This document shows positions 27,064 to 37,423 of a DNA stretch of 64,000 nt, piece after piece. Origin of the DNA: Chitinophaga oryzae (GTDB lineage: Bacteria; Bacteroidota; Bacteroidia; Chitinophagales; Chitinophagaceae); NCBI RefSeq assembly GCF_012516375.2, contig NZ_CP051204.2, positions 1,612,001 through 1,676,000 on the forward strand, read 5' to 3'. The notes beneath the pieces were generated by a model, which made no database searches, was not told the DNA's origin, and saw only the letters and a program-made list of their open reading frames with translations. The translations under genes were made by a program, and so were the position numbers. Every line of letters starts with the position of its first letter. The stretch's first letter is position 1.

Positions 27064-27108
27064 ACCACCAATTACCACGATTTTTACCACCACCTGAAAA
27101 TACTTTAT

Positions 27109-29220
27109 ATGCAAAGCTTCAGAACAGAACTTGAAAATCCCATTGTACAACAGGATATCATCGACCTGGAGAAGAAGATCCGCCTGTTCCGCGAAGGGGC
27201 TATCACGGACGAAAAATTCCGTAGCCTCCGGCTGGCGAGAGGGGTGTATGGTCAGCGTCAGCCCGGTGTGCAAATGGTGCGCATCAAATTACCCTATGGT
27301 AAAATGACACTGCAACAGTGGAAACGTATTACAGAAGTATCCGACGAATATGCTACCAGCAACCTGCACCTGACTACCCGCCAGGATGTGCAGATACACT
27401 ACGTGAGCCTCGACAGAACACCGGAACTGTGGCACACGCTGGAACAGGACGAAATCACCATCCGCGAAGCCTGCGGTAACACCGTCCGCAACATCACCGC
27501 TTCCGACCGCGCCGGCATCGATCCGGAGGAACCGTTTGATGTAACACCTTATGCAGACGCCACCTTCCGCTACTTCCTGCGCAACCCTGTCAGCCAGGAG
27601 ATGGGCCGTAAAATAAAAATCGCTTTTTCCTCTTCTGAAAAAGATACTGCCTGGGCTTTCATGCACGACTTCGGCATGATCCCCAAAGTGAAAATCATCG
27701 ACGGCAGGGAAGTAAGAGGCTTCAAAGTATTGGTAGGCGGCGGTTTGGGCGCACAGCCCTTCCTGGCTAAACCGGTATATGAGTTCCTGGAAACAGACCT
27801 CCTCATCCCTTACATCGAAAACGTATTGCGCGTGTTCGACCGCTATGGCGAAAGGACCAGCCGCAACAAAGCCCGCATGAAATTCCTTATCCAGAAAATA
27901 GGCATGGAGGAGTTTGAACGCCTCGTCAAAGAGGAATACAAAGCGGTGAAAGTGAAAAGCGTACCGGTAGACGCTGCTGCATGGCCGGCAACACAACCGC
28001 CGGTGATTGGTGAAATCCCCGCTTACACCATTAAAAATCCGGCAAAATACGAAGCCTGGAAAAAGACCAACGTATTTGAACAGAAGCAGAAAGGCTACTA
28101 CGGCGCTTACGTGAAAATTACCCTTGGCAACATCGGCTCTGCTGTCAGCCGCCAGCTGATAGAAGCGCTGCGCCCGGTGATCGCGGACGATGTGCGAGTG
28201 ACCGCCAACCAGGGACTGCTGCTGAAGTTCATCCTGCCGGAACACCTGCCGTACGTATACAGCGCACTGGAAGCCGCCGGCTTCGCTGAACCGGGATTCG
28301 ACAGCATCGCGGACATCACCGCCTGCCCCGGCACGGATACCTGCAACCTCGGTATCTCCAACAGCACCGGTATCTCCAAAGTGCTGGAATCCGTTATCAC
28401 CGACGAATTCCCCGACCTGATCTACAACAAGGACATCAAAATAAAAATCAGCGGCTGTATGAACTCCTGCGGCCAGCACGGTATCGCCAGCATCGGCTTC
28501 CATGGCTCTTCCATGAAAAGCGCCGGTAAAGTGCTGCCAGCCCTTCAGGTATTGCTGGGCGGCGGTATCGTAGGCGACGGCGTAGGCCGCGTAGCGGACA
28601 AAGTGATCAAAGTGCCCAGCCGCCGCGGCCCCGACGTACTGCGCAGCCTCCTGCATGACTACGAAATCAACGGCGCGGAAAATGAACTGTTCAACGATTA
28701 CTACGACCGCCAGGGCGAAAAGTATTTCTACGAACTGCTGAAACCGCTGGCAGACCTGACCACCCTTACCCCGGCAGACTTTATCGACTGGGGCCAGGTG
28801 GAAAACTATGCCACCGCCATCGGCGTAGGCGAGTGCGCCGGCGTCATCATCGACCTGGTAGCTACCTTGCTGCTGGAAGCGGAAGAGAAAATCGAACTCG
28901 CTACCCTCGCTATCAGCAAAGGCGCTTATGCAGACGGTATCTATCACGCTTACTCCACCTTTGTACAGGGCGCTAAAGCGCTGCTGCTCGGCGAAGGCGT
29001 CAGCGGTAACACCCAGATCGGCATTATCAACGATTTCGATAAACACTTTGTAGCTACCGGTAAATTCAGCTTCGAAACAGACTTCAAGACACAGGTATTG
29101 CAGATTAACGGGAACGAGCCTACGGAAAGTTTCGCTAACGCCTACTTCCAGCAGGCACTGTCTTTTTACAATGCAGCACAGGTTTACCGGCAGAAAACGG
29201 CTGAACCGGCGCAGGCATAA
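27109..29220 (+). CDS. Assimilatory sulfite reductase hemoprotein with C-terminal HEPN-like domain
   Basis: 703 residues. Two ferredoxin-like/siroheme half-domain pairs as in nitrite/sulfite reductases: the N-terminal half has HLTTRQDVQIHYV, the C-terminal half the four cluster cysteines C406-x5-C412 (ACPGTDTCNLG) and C450-x3-C454 (SGCMNSCGQHG) that hold the coupled [4Fe-4S]-siroheme centre. Siroheme-synthesis genes follow directly. Sulfite rather than nitrite as substrate is inferred from the Cys leader. The last 130 residues or so (ATLAISKGAYADGIYHAYSTF and onwards) are outside the reductase fold and look like an all-helical HEPN-type domain. No flavoprotein partner is encoded here, so the electron donor is probably ferredoxin. 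Confidence 0.9.
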   Translation: MQSFRTELENPIVQQDIIDLEKKIRLFREGAITDEKFRSLRLARGVYGQRQPGVQMVRIKLPYGKMTLQQWKRITEVSDEYATSNLHLTTRQDVQIHYVSLDRTPELWHTLEQDEITIREACGNTVRNITASDRAGIDPEEPFDVTPYADATFRYFLRNPVSQEMGRKIKIAFSSSEKDTAWAFMHDFGMIPKVKIIDGREVRGFKVLVGGGLGAQPFLAKPVYEFLETDLLIPYIENVLRVFDRYGERTSRNKARMKFLIQKIGMEEFERLVKEEYKAVKVKSVPVDAAAWPATQPPVIGEIPAYTIKNPAKYEAWKKTNVFEQKQKGYYGAYVKITLGNIGSAVSRQLIEALRPVIADDVRVTANQGLLLKFILPEHLPYVYSALEAAGFAEPGFDSIADITACPGTDTCNLGISNSTGISKVLESVITDEFPDLIYNKDIKIKISGCMNSCGQHGIASIGFHGSSMKSAGKVLPALQVLLGGGIVGDGVGRVADKVIKVPSRRGPDVLRSLLHDYEINGAENELFNDYYDRQGEKYFYELLKPLADLTTLTPADFIDWGQVENYATAIGVGECAGVIIDLVATLLLEAEEKIELATLAISKGAYADGIYHAYSTFVQGAKALLLGEGVSGNTQIGIINDFDKHFVATGKFSFETDFKTQVLQINGNEPTESFANAYFQQALSFYNAAQVYRQKTAEPAQA

Positions 29221-29247
29221 TCCGATCATCATTTAATACTACACATC

Positions 29248-30024
29248 ATGCAACAGATACAACCTAAACTCACATTGGTAGGCGCCGGTCCCGGCGATCC
29301 GGAATTGATTACCGTAAAAGGCATGAAAGCCATTCAGGAAGCGAAGGTAATCCTCTACGATGCGCTGTCCAGCAACGAACTGCTGGATTATGCCCCTGCC
29401 GGTTGCCTCCGCCGTTTCGTAGGAAAACGCGCCGGCATGCATGTGTACACACAGGATGAAATCAACCGCATGATTGTAAAATATGCGCTCAGCTACGGAA
29501 GCGTGGTAAGACTTAAAGGCGGCGACTCTTTCGTGTTTGGCCGCGGTCAGGAGGAAATAGCATTTGCACAACAATTTGGCATCACGGCAGAAGTAGTACC
29601 GGGTATCTCCAGTGCTATTTCTGTCCCCGGTGTCAATAAAATCCCGGTGACGGCCCGCAACGTCAGCGAAGGCTTCTGGGTAATCACCGGCAATACCCGC
29701 AACGGCAACCTCTCCAGGGACCTCCAATATGCCATCCAGGCCAACACCACCGTGGTTATTCTGATGGGAATGAGCAAACTGGCGGAAATAGCTGGTATAT
29801 TTGCTGAAAGCGGCAGAGGCGATACGCCCGCCGCTATCATCCAGAACGGCACCCTGCCCAATCAACAGATCGGCATGGGCCGCGTGGCCGACCTGCAGGA
29901 AATTGCCGCTGCGCAACAGCTCTGCAATCCGGCCATCATCGTTGTAGGGGAGGTAGTACGATTTCATGAAGATTTTACCACCCTGCAATCCAGGGTAGCC
30001 GAAGAACTTAAAATCGCTGTATAA
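29248..30024 (+). CDS. cobA: Uroporphyrinogen-III C-methyltransferase
   Basis: 258 residues. It methylates uroporphyrinogen III twice with SAM to precorrin-2, the branch point to siroheme and cobalamin. Family blocks: LVGAGPGDPELITVKG at the N-terminus, VVRLKGGDSFVFGRGQEE, VVPGISSAISVPGVNKIPVT, and a late VVGEVVRF. It starts 27 nt after the sulfite reductase stop and overlaps the next gene by one base (TAATG), so the three genes form an operon that makes the enzyme and its siroheme cofactor. Confidence 0.95.
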   Translation: MQQIQPKLTLVGAGPGDPELITVKGMKAIQEAKVILYDALSSNELLDYAPAGCLRRFVGKRAGMHVYTQDEINRMIVKYALSYGSVVRLKGGDSFVFGRGQEEIAFAQQFGITAEVVPGISSAISVPGVNKIPVTARNVSEGFWVITGNTRNGNLSRDLQYAIQANTTVVILMGMSKLAEIAGIFAESGRGDTPAAIIQNGTLPNQQIGMGRVADLQEIAAAQQLCNPAIIVVGEVVRFHEDFTTLQSRVAEELKIAV

Positions 30025-30614
30025 TGGAAAATCAGTTGTTCCCGGTTTTTTTTAAGCTCAACCGCCTTCACGTCCTCGTGGTAGGCGGTGGCAATATTGG
30101 ACTGGAGAAAGCGAACGCTATCCTGCAAAACTGCGCGGAAAGCAATATCACCATCGTTTCGCTGGACTTCCTGCCTGAACTGGAAGACATCGCCCGGCAG
30201 TTCCCCAACGTGGAACTGGTACGCAAACCCTTTTCCTGCGGCGACCTGCTCGGAAAAGACCTGGTGATCGCCGCTACCAACGACAAAACACTCAATTATA
30301 CCGTGTGGGAAAAAGCGAAAGGGGCGAAGGTGCTGATCAATGTGGCAGACACCCCCGAGCTGTGCGACTTCTACCTGGGGTCCATCGTACAGAAAGGCAA
30401 CCTGAAAATTGCCATTTCCACCAACGGGAAATCACCTACCGTGGCCAAACGTCTCAAACAGGTGCTGCAGGAAGCTATCCCTGACGCCCTCGATGAGGTT
30501 TTACAAAAACTGCACATCATCCGTGACAAGCTGAAAGGAGATTTCGCCGCCAAAGTAAAACAGCTGAACAATATCACAGACGTGCTGGTAAAGCCGGAAA
30601 AAGAAAACGCCTGA
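30024..30614 (+). CDS. Precorrin-2 dehydrogenase / sirohydrochlorin ferrochelatase (CysG N-terminal/Met8-type)
   Basis: 196 residues. The N-terminal Rossmann domain carries VVGGGNIGLEKANAILQ and VIAATNDKTLNYTVW. The middle has VADTPELCDFYLGSIVQKGNLKIAISTNGKSP-type sequence, the SirC/Met8 dimerisation and catalytic region with the conserved Asp of NVADTPELCDF. It oxidises precorrin-2 with NAD and inserts iron to give siroheme. The length fits the stand-alone form (E. coli fuses it to CobA in CysG). Translationally coupled to cobA through TAATG. Its stop abuts the convergent DUF488 gene, with no terminator between. Confidence 0.92.
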   Translation: MENQLFPVFFKLNRLHVLVVGGGNIGLEKANAILQNCAESNITIVSLDFLPELEDIARQFPNVELVRKPFSCGDLLGKDLVIAATNDKTLNYTVWEKAKGAKVLINVADTPELCDFYLGSIVQKGNLKIAISTNGKSPTVAKRLKQVLQEAIPDALDEVLQKLHIIRDKLKGDFAAKVKQLNNITDVLVKPEKENA

Positions 30615-30956
30615 TTAACCCTTTAACACTTCCAGCAATACCTGCGCCTGGTTGTGGACCGTATCTTTAGCTCCATATAATAAAGTCACCCGGTGATGTT
30701 TTGCCCGCTGCCGGATACCTTCCAGTAATTCCTTTTTGTCTTTCAGCTCCGCCAGATAACGGGTACGGAACTCGTCAAATTTCCCGTCCTCATGATGGAA
30801 CCATTTCCGCAACACATCGCTCGGCGCAATATCTTTCAGCCACTCATCCACATGGGCTTTGTCTTTGGACAACCCCCGCGGCCATAAACGGTCTACCAGG
30901 ATGCGGTATCCGTCACTTTCGGAAAAATCTTCATATACGCGTTTGGTCTGTATCAT
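30615..30956 (-). CDS. DUF488 family protein
   Basis: 113 residues with the DUF488 hallmarks YRILVDRLWPRGLSKDK near the N-terminus and VTLLYGAKDTVHNQAQVLLE near the C-terminus. The biochemical function of the family is not established. It is convergent with the siroheme gene, ending on the adjacent base, so the two 3' ends share no room for a terminator. Confidence 0.88.
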   Translation of the reverse strand: MIQTKRVYEDFSESDGYRILVDRLWPRGLSKDKAHVDEWLKDIAPSDVLRKWFHHEDGKFDEFRTRYLAELKDKKELLEGIRQRAKHHRVTLLYGAKDTVHNQAQVLLEVLKG

Positions 30957-31009
30957 AATCTCATAACGGCCGGAAGGGCGGGAAAGTTTTACGTATTATC
31001 TTTACCGTT

Positions 31010-31660
31010 ATGCAAAATAATCAGGAAATCATCGATGCTACGGTAGCATATGTAAAAACCTCCCTGGAAGGAGCAGAGGGCGGCCACGACTGGTGGCATA
31101 TTTACAGGGTATGGCAGCTGTCCCGGCAGATAGCCGCCCGGGAAACGGCAGACCTGCTGGTGGTGGAACTGGGCGCTTTGTTGCATGATATTGCAGATTC
31201 CAAATTCCACAATGGCGACGAAAACATCGGTCCCGCCCGTGCCCGCGCTTTTATGGAATCACAGGGCCTGCCGGAGGAAACCATCGCTCACGTGGAAAAT
31301 ATCATCCGGTATATTTCTTTTAAAGGCGGACATAATGACAACGCCTTCCGTTCCCCGGAACTGAGCGTGGTACAGGATGCCGACCGGCTGGATGCTATCG
31401 GCGCCATCGGGGTGGCCAGGGCCTTCAACTACGGCGGGTTTAAGAACAGGGCCATCTATGACCCGTCTATTGGACCCAATATGTCTATGACGCGGGAGGA
31501 GTATAAAAGCAACGCTTCTCCTACCATCAATCACTTCTACGAGAAACTGCTGCTGCTCAAAGACCGTATGAACACCGCAACCGGCAAGGTGATGGCGGAG
31601 GAACGGCACCGGTTTATGGAAGCGTTCCTTGACCAGTTCTATAAAGAGACGCGGCTGTAA
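31010..31660 (+). CDS. HD-domain phosphohydrolase (YedJ-like)
   Basis: 216 residues. HD metal-binding signature: HDWWHIYRVWQLS (first His/Asp pair at about residue 25), then LGALLHDIADSKF (HD dyad at about 64) and VQDADRLDAIGAIGVARAF (final Asp at about 125). This pattern matches the YedJ/YpgQ class of predicted nucleotide or phosphate hydrolases. The start is ATG 31010, a few bases after a TATCTTTA element. It is convergent with the acyl-CoA thioesterase; two hairpins separate them. Confidence 0.88.
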   Translation: MQNNQEIIDATVAYVKTSLEGAEGGHDWWHIYRVWQLSRQIAARETADLLVVELGALLHDIADSKFHNGDENIGPARARAFMESQGLPEETIAHVENIIRYISFKGGHNDNAFRSPELSVVQDADRLDAIGAIGVARAFNYGGFKNRAIYDPSIGPNMSMTREEYKSNASPTINHFYEKLLLLKDRMNTATGKVMAEERHRFMEAFLDQFYKETRL

Positions 31661-31679
31661 GGCAAATATTGTAAACAAA

Positions 31680-31719
31680 AAAGCATCCCGTTTGATATCA
31701 TTATCAAACGGGATGCTTT
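31680..31719. terminator. Terminator after the HD-hydrolase gene
   Basis: A perfect 18-bp stem (AAAGCATCCCGTTTGATA and its complement), loop TCAT, followed by TTTCTTTTATTT. Confidence 0.92.
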
Positions 31720-31749
31720 CTTTTATTTATATATATATTTTCACCCTCT

Positions 31750-31792
31750 GCCCGGATCTTTGCTGATCAGCGAAATCAGCAAAGATCCGGGC
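31750..31792. repeat. Perfect 18-bp inverted repeat downstream of the thioesterase gene
   Basis: GCCCGGATCTTTGCTGAT and its exact complement flank a 7-nt loop. It lies 10 nt from the thioesterase stop on the minus strand. T-runs are absent, so it is a 3'-end hairpin rather than a classical terminator. Confidence 0.8.
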
Positions 31793-31802
31793 CGTCACAG
31801 TT

Positions 31803-32324
31803 CTATTTGTCGAAAAACAATGCTTTCAGTTCGTCAGCATCTTCCGGTTTCATTTTACCACCGAGGATAAGGCGGAGCTGCCGGCGGCGGAGGGCGCCAT
31901 CATATAATTTTTTTTCCTCTTCTGTGTCGGTCACGATACCGGGCACGGGACGGGAGTTGCCGTTAGGGTCCAGGGCAACGAAGGTCATAAACGCTTCATT
32001 GGATTTGTAGCGGTATTGTTGTACCGGGTCTTCTCCCCATACGCGCATGTGTACCTCCATGGAAGTATTGAAGGCGCGGCTTACCTTGGCTTCGATATGT
32101 ACCACATTCCCCAGCTTAATCGGATTCTCGAAAGAAATATTATCAACGGAGGCGGTGACCACAGGGGCGCTGCAGTGTTTCATACAGGCCAGTGCAGCAG
32201 CGATGTCCATCCAGTACATCAGACGGCCTCCCATGAGGTTGCCGAAAGTATTGGTATCGTTGGGCAGAACCAGTTCGGTCATCTGGATGAGCGAATCCTG
32301 CGCTCTCTTAGGCGTTAAAGTCAT
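31803..32324 (-). CDS. Hotdog-fold acyl-CoA thioesterase (YciA/BACH-like)
   Basis: 173 residues. Typical of the acyl-CoA hydrolase family: ELVLPNDTNTFGNLMGGRLMYWMD (catalytic Asn/Asp-bearing helix region), TASVDNISFENPIKLGNVVHIEA, and MTFVALDPNGNSRPVPGI. The C-terminal 40 residues are a charged tail. ATG 32324 is chosen over TTG 32351, because TAAATTTG on the minus strand (32349-32356) looks like the -7 element and overlaps the upstream start. Role: hydrolysis of free acyl-CoAs in the cytoplasm; chain-length preference unknown. Confidence 0.9.
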   Translation of the reverse strand: MTLTPKRAQDSLIQMTELVLPNDTNTFGNLMGGRLMYWMDIAAALACMKHCSAPVVTASVDNISFENPIKLGNVVHIEAKVSRAFNTSMEVHMRVWGEDPVQQYRYKSNEAFMTFVALDPNGNSRPVPGIVTDTEEEKKLYDGALRRRQLRLILGGKMKPEDADELKALFFDK

Positions 32325-32531
32325 CTTTTTATTTATGTATTTCGGACGCAAATTTACAGTTTCTATTTGTTAGGAACGAAAGTCTCTGTATTAACAATAC
32401 CTGCTAATGCAGGTTTTTAACAAATAATTTCCCTCACTTGAAAATTCTTTAAAACGCGCTGTGGTTCAATGATAAGAGCTGAACAGAAACCCGCAAAAAT
32501 TAACAAACAAATAAAGCCACTGCGTAAAAAA

Positions 32532-34315
<1,784 letters not shown>

Positions 34316-34351
34316 TTTAGATATTTAAATATTTTGTTATTTATGAATTTG

Positions 34352-34386
34352 AAATGCAGCGGATATAGTTATCTGCTGCATTTTTA
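34352..34386 (+). terminator. pyrG terminator
   Basis: Stem AAATGCAGC / GCTGCATTT with further GATA/TATC pairing inside, then a T-run. An AT-rich stretch with TAATCAAA units (about 34460-34495) follows before yidC. Confidence 0.8.
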
Positions 34387-34554
34387 TTAAATCGCAAGGA
34401 TTTAATAAAAGTCCAAAAGCCCTGAAATCAAAAAATCAAGGGATAACAAAATTTAAAATGTATAAATAACCAAATAATCAAATAATCAAATAAACGGGGG
34501 CGGCAAATCATAAATCATGCTTACCTTTGCTGCCTAAATTTTTAATTGCATTTC

Positions 34555-36398
34555 ATGGATAGAAATTCGGTTATTGGGTTTTTAATGTTAGGTGTTTTAC
34601 TGGTAGGATATATTTTCTATAACCAGAAACAACAGGGAAATATCGCCAGGGAGAAAGCCCGGGCAGGATTCCATTGCCAATCTGAACAAGCCTAAAGCGC
34701 CTGTTGCCGATTCACTGACAGCCATCGCCAACGGAGAACACTGGATTCAGCCACCAGGCTCAACTGGCAGGCGAATTTGGCGTTTTTGCCGCCGCTGCGG
34801 TAGCGCCGGTACAGACCACAGTGATGGAAAACGACGATGTTAAAGTTACTTTCTCAAATAAAGGTGGCCAGCCGGTCAGCGTTCAACTGAAAAAATTTAA
34901 AACTTCAGAAGGTGGTCCTTTAATGCTGGCACAGGGATCTTTTAACCGCCTCTCCCTGGAAGTGCCTGCCAGCGCCACAAAAGTGCTGAACAGCGCTGAC
35001 CTGTTCTTTACTGCCGGCCCTGTACAGAAACTGGCAGACGGCGGACAGTCCATCAGCTACCGCCTCAATACTTCCAATCCTGCTACCTACCTGGAATTCG
35101 TTTACGGTATCAAACCGGGCAGCTACGTGGTAAGCTATAACGTACACGCCGTTGGCTTCCAGAATATCCTGCCGGGCAATCAGAACTACCTGAACCTGCA
35201 GTGGAACAGCCAGAACGACAAACAGGAGCATGACATGGAAAACGAGCGCCTCAACAACCAGGTGCACTACATGTATGCCAATGATAAACATGACTATTTC
35301 ACGCTGCAGCGCAGCAGCCACGAGAAGCTGGACAACAAGCTGAAATGGATCAGCGTAAAACAACAGTTCTTCAATACCACCCTGATCGCTAAAAGCGGCA
35401 GCTTCGACGCGGCAGACGTGAACACCAAAGTGCCACAGAGCGGTAACATCGTGGGTCAGGCTTTCACGACCATCCAGATCCCTTACAACCGCGCCAATGA
35501 TTTCTCTTTCCCGATTGATATCTACTATGGCCCTAACCACTACAAAACACTGAAGTCTTTCGATCTGGGCCTCGAGAAAATCATCCCCCTGGGCTCCGGC
35601 ATCTTCGCCTTCGTAAAATATGTGAACAAATGGATCATCATCCCGGTGTTTAACTTCCTCAGCGGATTTATCAGCAACTACGGTATGATCATCATCCTGC
35701 TCACCATCTTCATCCGTTTGCTGATACTGCCTTTCACCTACCAGAGCTACGTTTCTCAGGCGAAAATGAAAGTGCTGAAACCGGAAATCGATGAGCTGCG
35801 CGCCAAACACGGCGAAGACCAGCAGGCTTTCGGTATGGAGCAGATGAAACTGTTCAAGAGTGCCGGGGTGAACCCGCTGGGCGGCTGTTTACCAGCCCTG
35901 CTGCAGCTGCCTATCCTGGTGGCCATGTACAGCTTCTTCCCGTCTTCCATCGAGCTGCGTCAGGAAAGTTTCCTGTGGGCAAAAGACCTGTCTACTTACG
36001 ACTCCATCCTGAACCTGGGCTTCAACATACCTTTCTACGGTAACCACGTGAGCCTGTTCACCATCCTGATGACCATCACGAGCCTGATCCTGGCCTTCTA
36101 CAACCGTGGCATGACCGATCAGAGCAACCCGGTGATGAAGTACATGCCTTACATCATGCCGATCATGCTGTTGGGTATCTTCAACCGCCTGGCTGCCGCA
36201 CTTACCTTCTACTACTTCCTGTCCAACGTGATCAGCATCCTGCTGCAATGGGTGCTCCAGACGTTTGTCATCAACCATGACAAAATCCACGCGCAGATCC
36301 AGGAAAACAAGAAAAAGCCTGTCTCCAAATCCAAATGGCAGGAGAAACTGGAAGAAGTACAGCGCCGTCAGCAGGACATGCAGCAGCGCAAAAAATAA
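34555..36398 (+). CDS. yidC: Membrane protein insertase YidC, with two apparent +1 frameshifts near the 5' end
   Basis: The Oxa1/YidC core is intact from GTG 34821 onward (525 codons): a periplasmic P1 domain, then TM segments beginning NYGMIIILLTIFIRLLILPFTYQSY, the conserved KSAGVNPLGGCLPALLQLPI, and a basic C-terminal tail. The true N-terminus is upstream: ATG 34555 encodes RNSVIGFLMLGVLLVGYIFY (TM1) and then REKARA. The family-like continuation DSIANLNKPKAPVADSLTAI is in the +1 frame from about 34667, and FSHQAQLAGEFGVFAAAA is in the next +1 frame from about 34734. Both breaks are explained by one extra G (34666-34667 and 34733-34734). YidC is normally essential, so sequence errors are likely. 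Confidence 0.85.
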
Positions 36399-36427
36399 GC
36401 AGCCGACCATTATTCAAAATATATTGT

Positions 36428-36458
36428 AAAGCCCCCGGCAATCGCCGGGGGCTTTTTT
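36428..36458 (+). terminator. yidC terminator
   Basis: A GC-rich perfect stem AAAGCCCCCGGC / GCCGGGGGCTTT, loop AATC, then a T-tract; 15 nt before the start of the M28 peptidase gene, which therefore needs its own promoter or read-through. Confidence 0.92.
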
Positions 36459-36472
36459 CAACCGATAGTCAT

Positions 36473-37402
36473 ATGAAAAAAAGCTTGTTATTGATGATGA
36501 TGCTGGCAGGAGGAATGTCTGCCGCCTTTGCACAAGACAGCATTCCCGACGCCCGCCGTATCGGGGAGATTGTAAATTACCTGGCTTCCGACAAACTGAA
36601 GGGGAGAGGCACCGCCGAGAAAGGCGGCCGCACCGCCAGCCGCTTTGTGGCGCGGCAGTTTAAAAAACTGGGACTGAAACCTGTTAACGGCAGCAGCTAT
36701 TTCCAGGATTTTACGTTCGACCGCAACGCGCATAAAAATATCCCGAGCCGCAACGTGGCCGGTTTCCTGGATAACGGCGCCGCCCGTACGATTATCATCG
36801 GTGCACATTACGATCACCTCGGCACCGCCGGTCTTTTTGACGGCAAATATCCCATCGGGCAGATACACAACGGCGCCGACGACAACGCCTCCGGCGTGGC
36901 CGGCCTGCTGGAACTGGCCCGCCACTATGTGAAAAATGCCGGTAAAGAACCTTTCAATTTCCTGTTCATCGCTTTCGGCGGGGAAGAGCTGGGCCTGCAG
37001 GGCTCCAAATACTACACCGCGCATCCGCTGATGCCGCTGGACAAAGTGCATTTTATGCTCAATATGGACATGATCGGCCGCTACAACCCGGAAAGAGGCA
37101 TCGGTATCGGCGGTTTCGGCAGCGCGCAGGAATGGCCGGAAGTGTTTAAGGACGTACAGCAACCAGGCATTAAACATTTCACGGACGCCGCCGGCAAAGG
37201 CGCCTCCGATCATCATAACTTTTATGTGAATAAAGTGCCGGTCCTGTTTTTCCATACCGGCGGGCATGACGATTACCACAAGCCTACCGACGATGCGCCC
37301 AAATTACAGGCGGCTTCCGAAGCGGCTATTCTGCAGCTGGGTATTCAATTGATCAATAAAGCGATGACCTACACTGAATTACACTATGTGGGAGAAAAAT
37401 AA
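36473..37402 (+). CDS. Secreted M28-family zinc aminopeptidase
   Basis: 309 residues. ATG 36473 begins a signal peptide (KKSLLLMMMLAGGMSAAFAQ); the same frame is open further upstream but overlaps yidC and its terminator. Zinc ligands and catalytic residues are all visible: His/Asp in IIGAHYDHLG, the bridging Asp in NGADDNASGVAG, the Glu pair in AFGGEELGLQG, Asp in LNMDMIGRYN and the final His in FHTGGHDDYHKPTDD. It should act in the periplasm or outside, trimming N-terminal residues from peptides. Confidence 0.93.
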   Translation: MKKSLLLMMMLAGGMSAAFAQDSIPDARRIGEIVNYLASDKLKGRGTAEKGGRTASRFVARQFKKLGLKPVNGSSYFQDFTFDRNAHKNIPSRNVAGFLDNGAARTIIIGAHYDHLGTAGLFDGKYPIGQIHNGADDNASGVAGLLELARHYVKNAGKEPFNFLFIAFGGEELGLQGSKYYTAHPLMPLDKVHFMLNMDMIGRYNPERGIGIGGFGSAQEWPEVFKDVQQPGIKHFTDAAGKGASDHHNFYVNKVPVLFFHTGGHDDYHKPTDDAPKLQAASEAAILQLGIQLINKAMTYTELHYVGEK

Positions 37403-37423
37403 CCCAATACCAAAATTTCGAAA

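Noticed and set aside
26881..27108. A SAM or cobalamin riboswitch upstream of the sulfite reductase operon
   Set aside because: No conserved aptamer core was recognisable; the leader is explained better by a Cys-codon ORF and an attenuator hairpin.
27289..29232. A 647-codon open frame antisense to the sulfite reductase gene
   Set aside because: Shadow of the real gene; the plus strand carries all cofactor-binding motifs.
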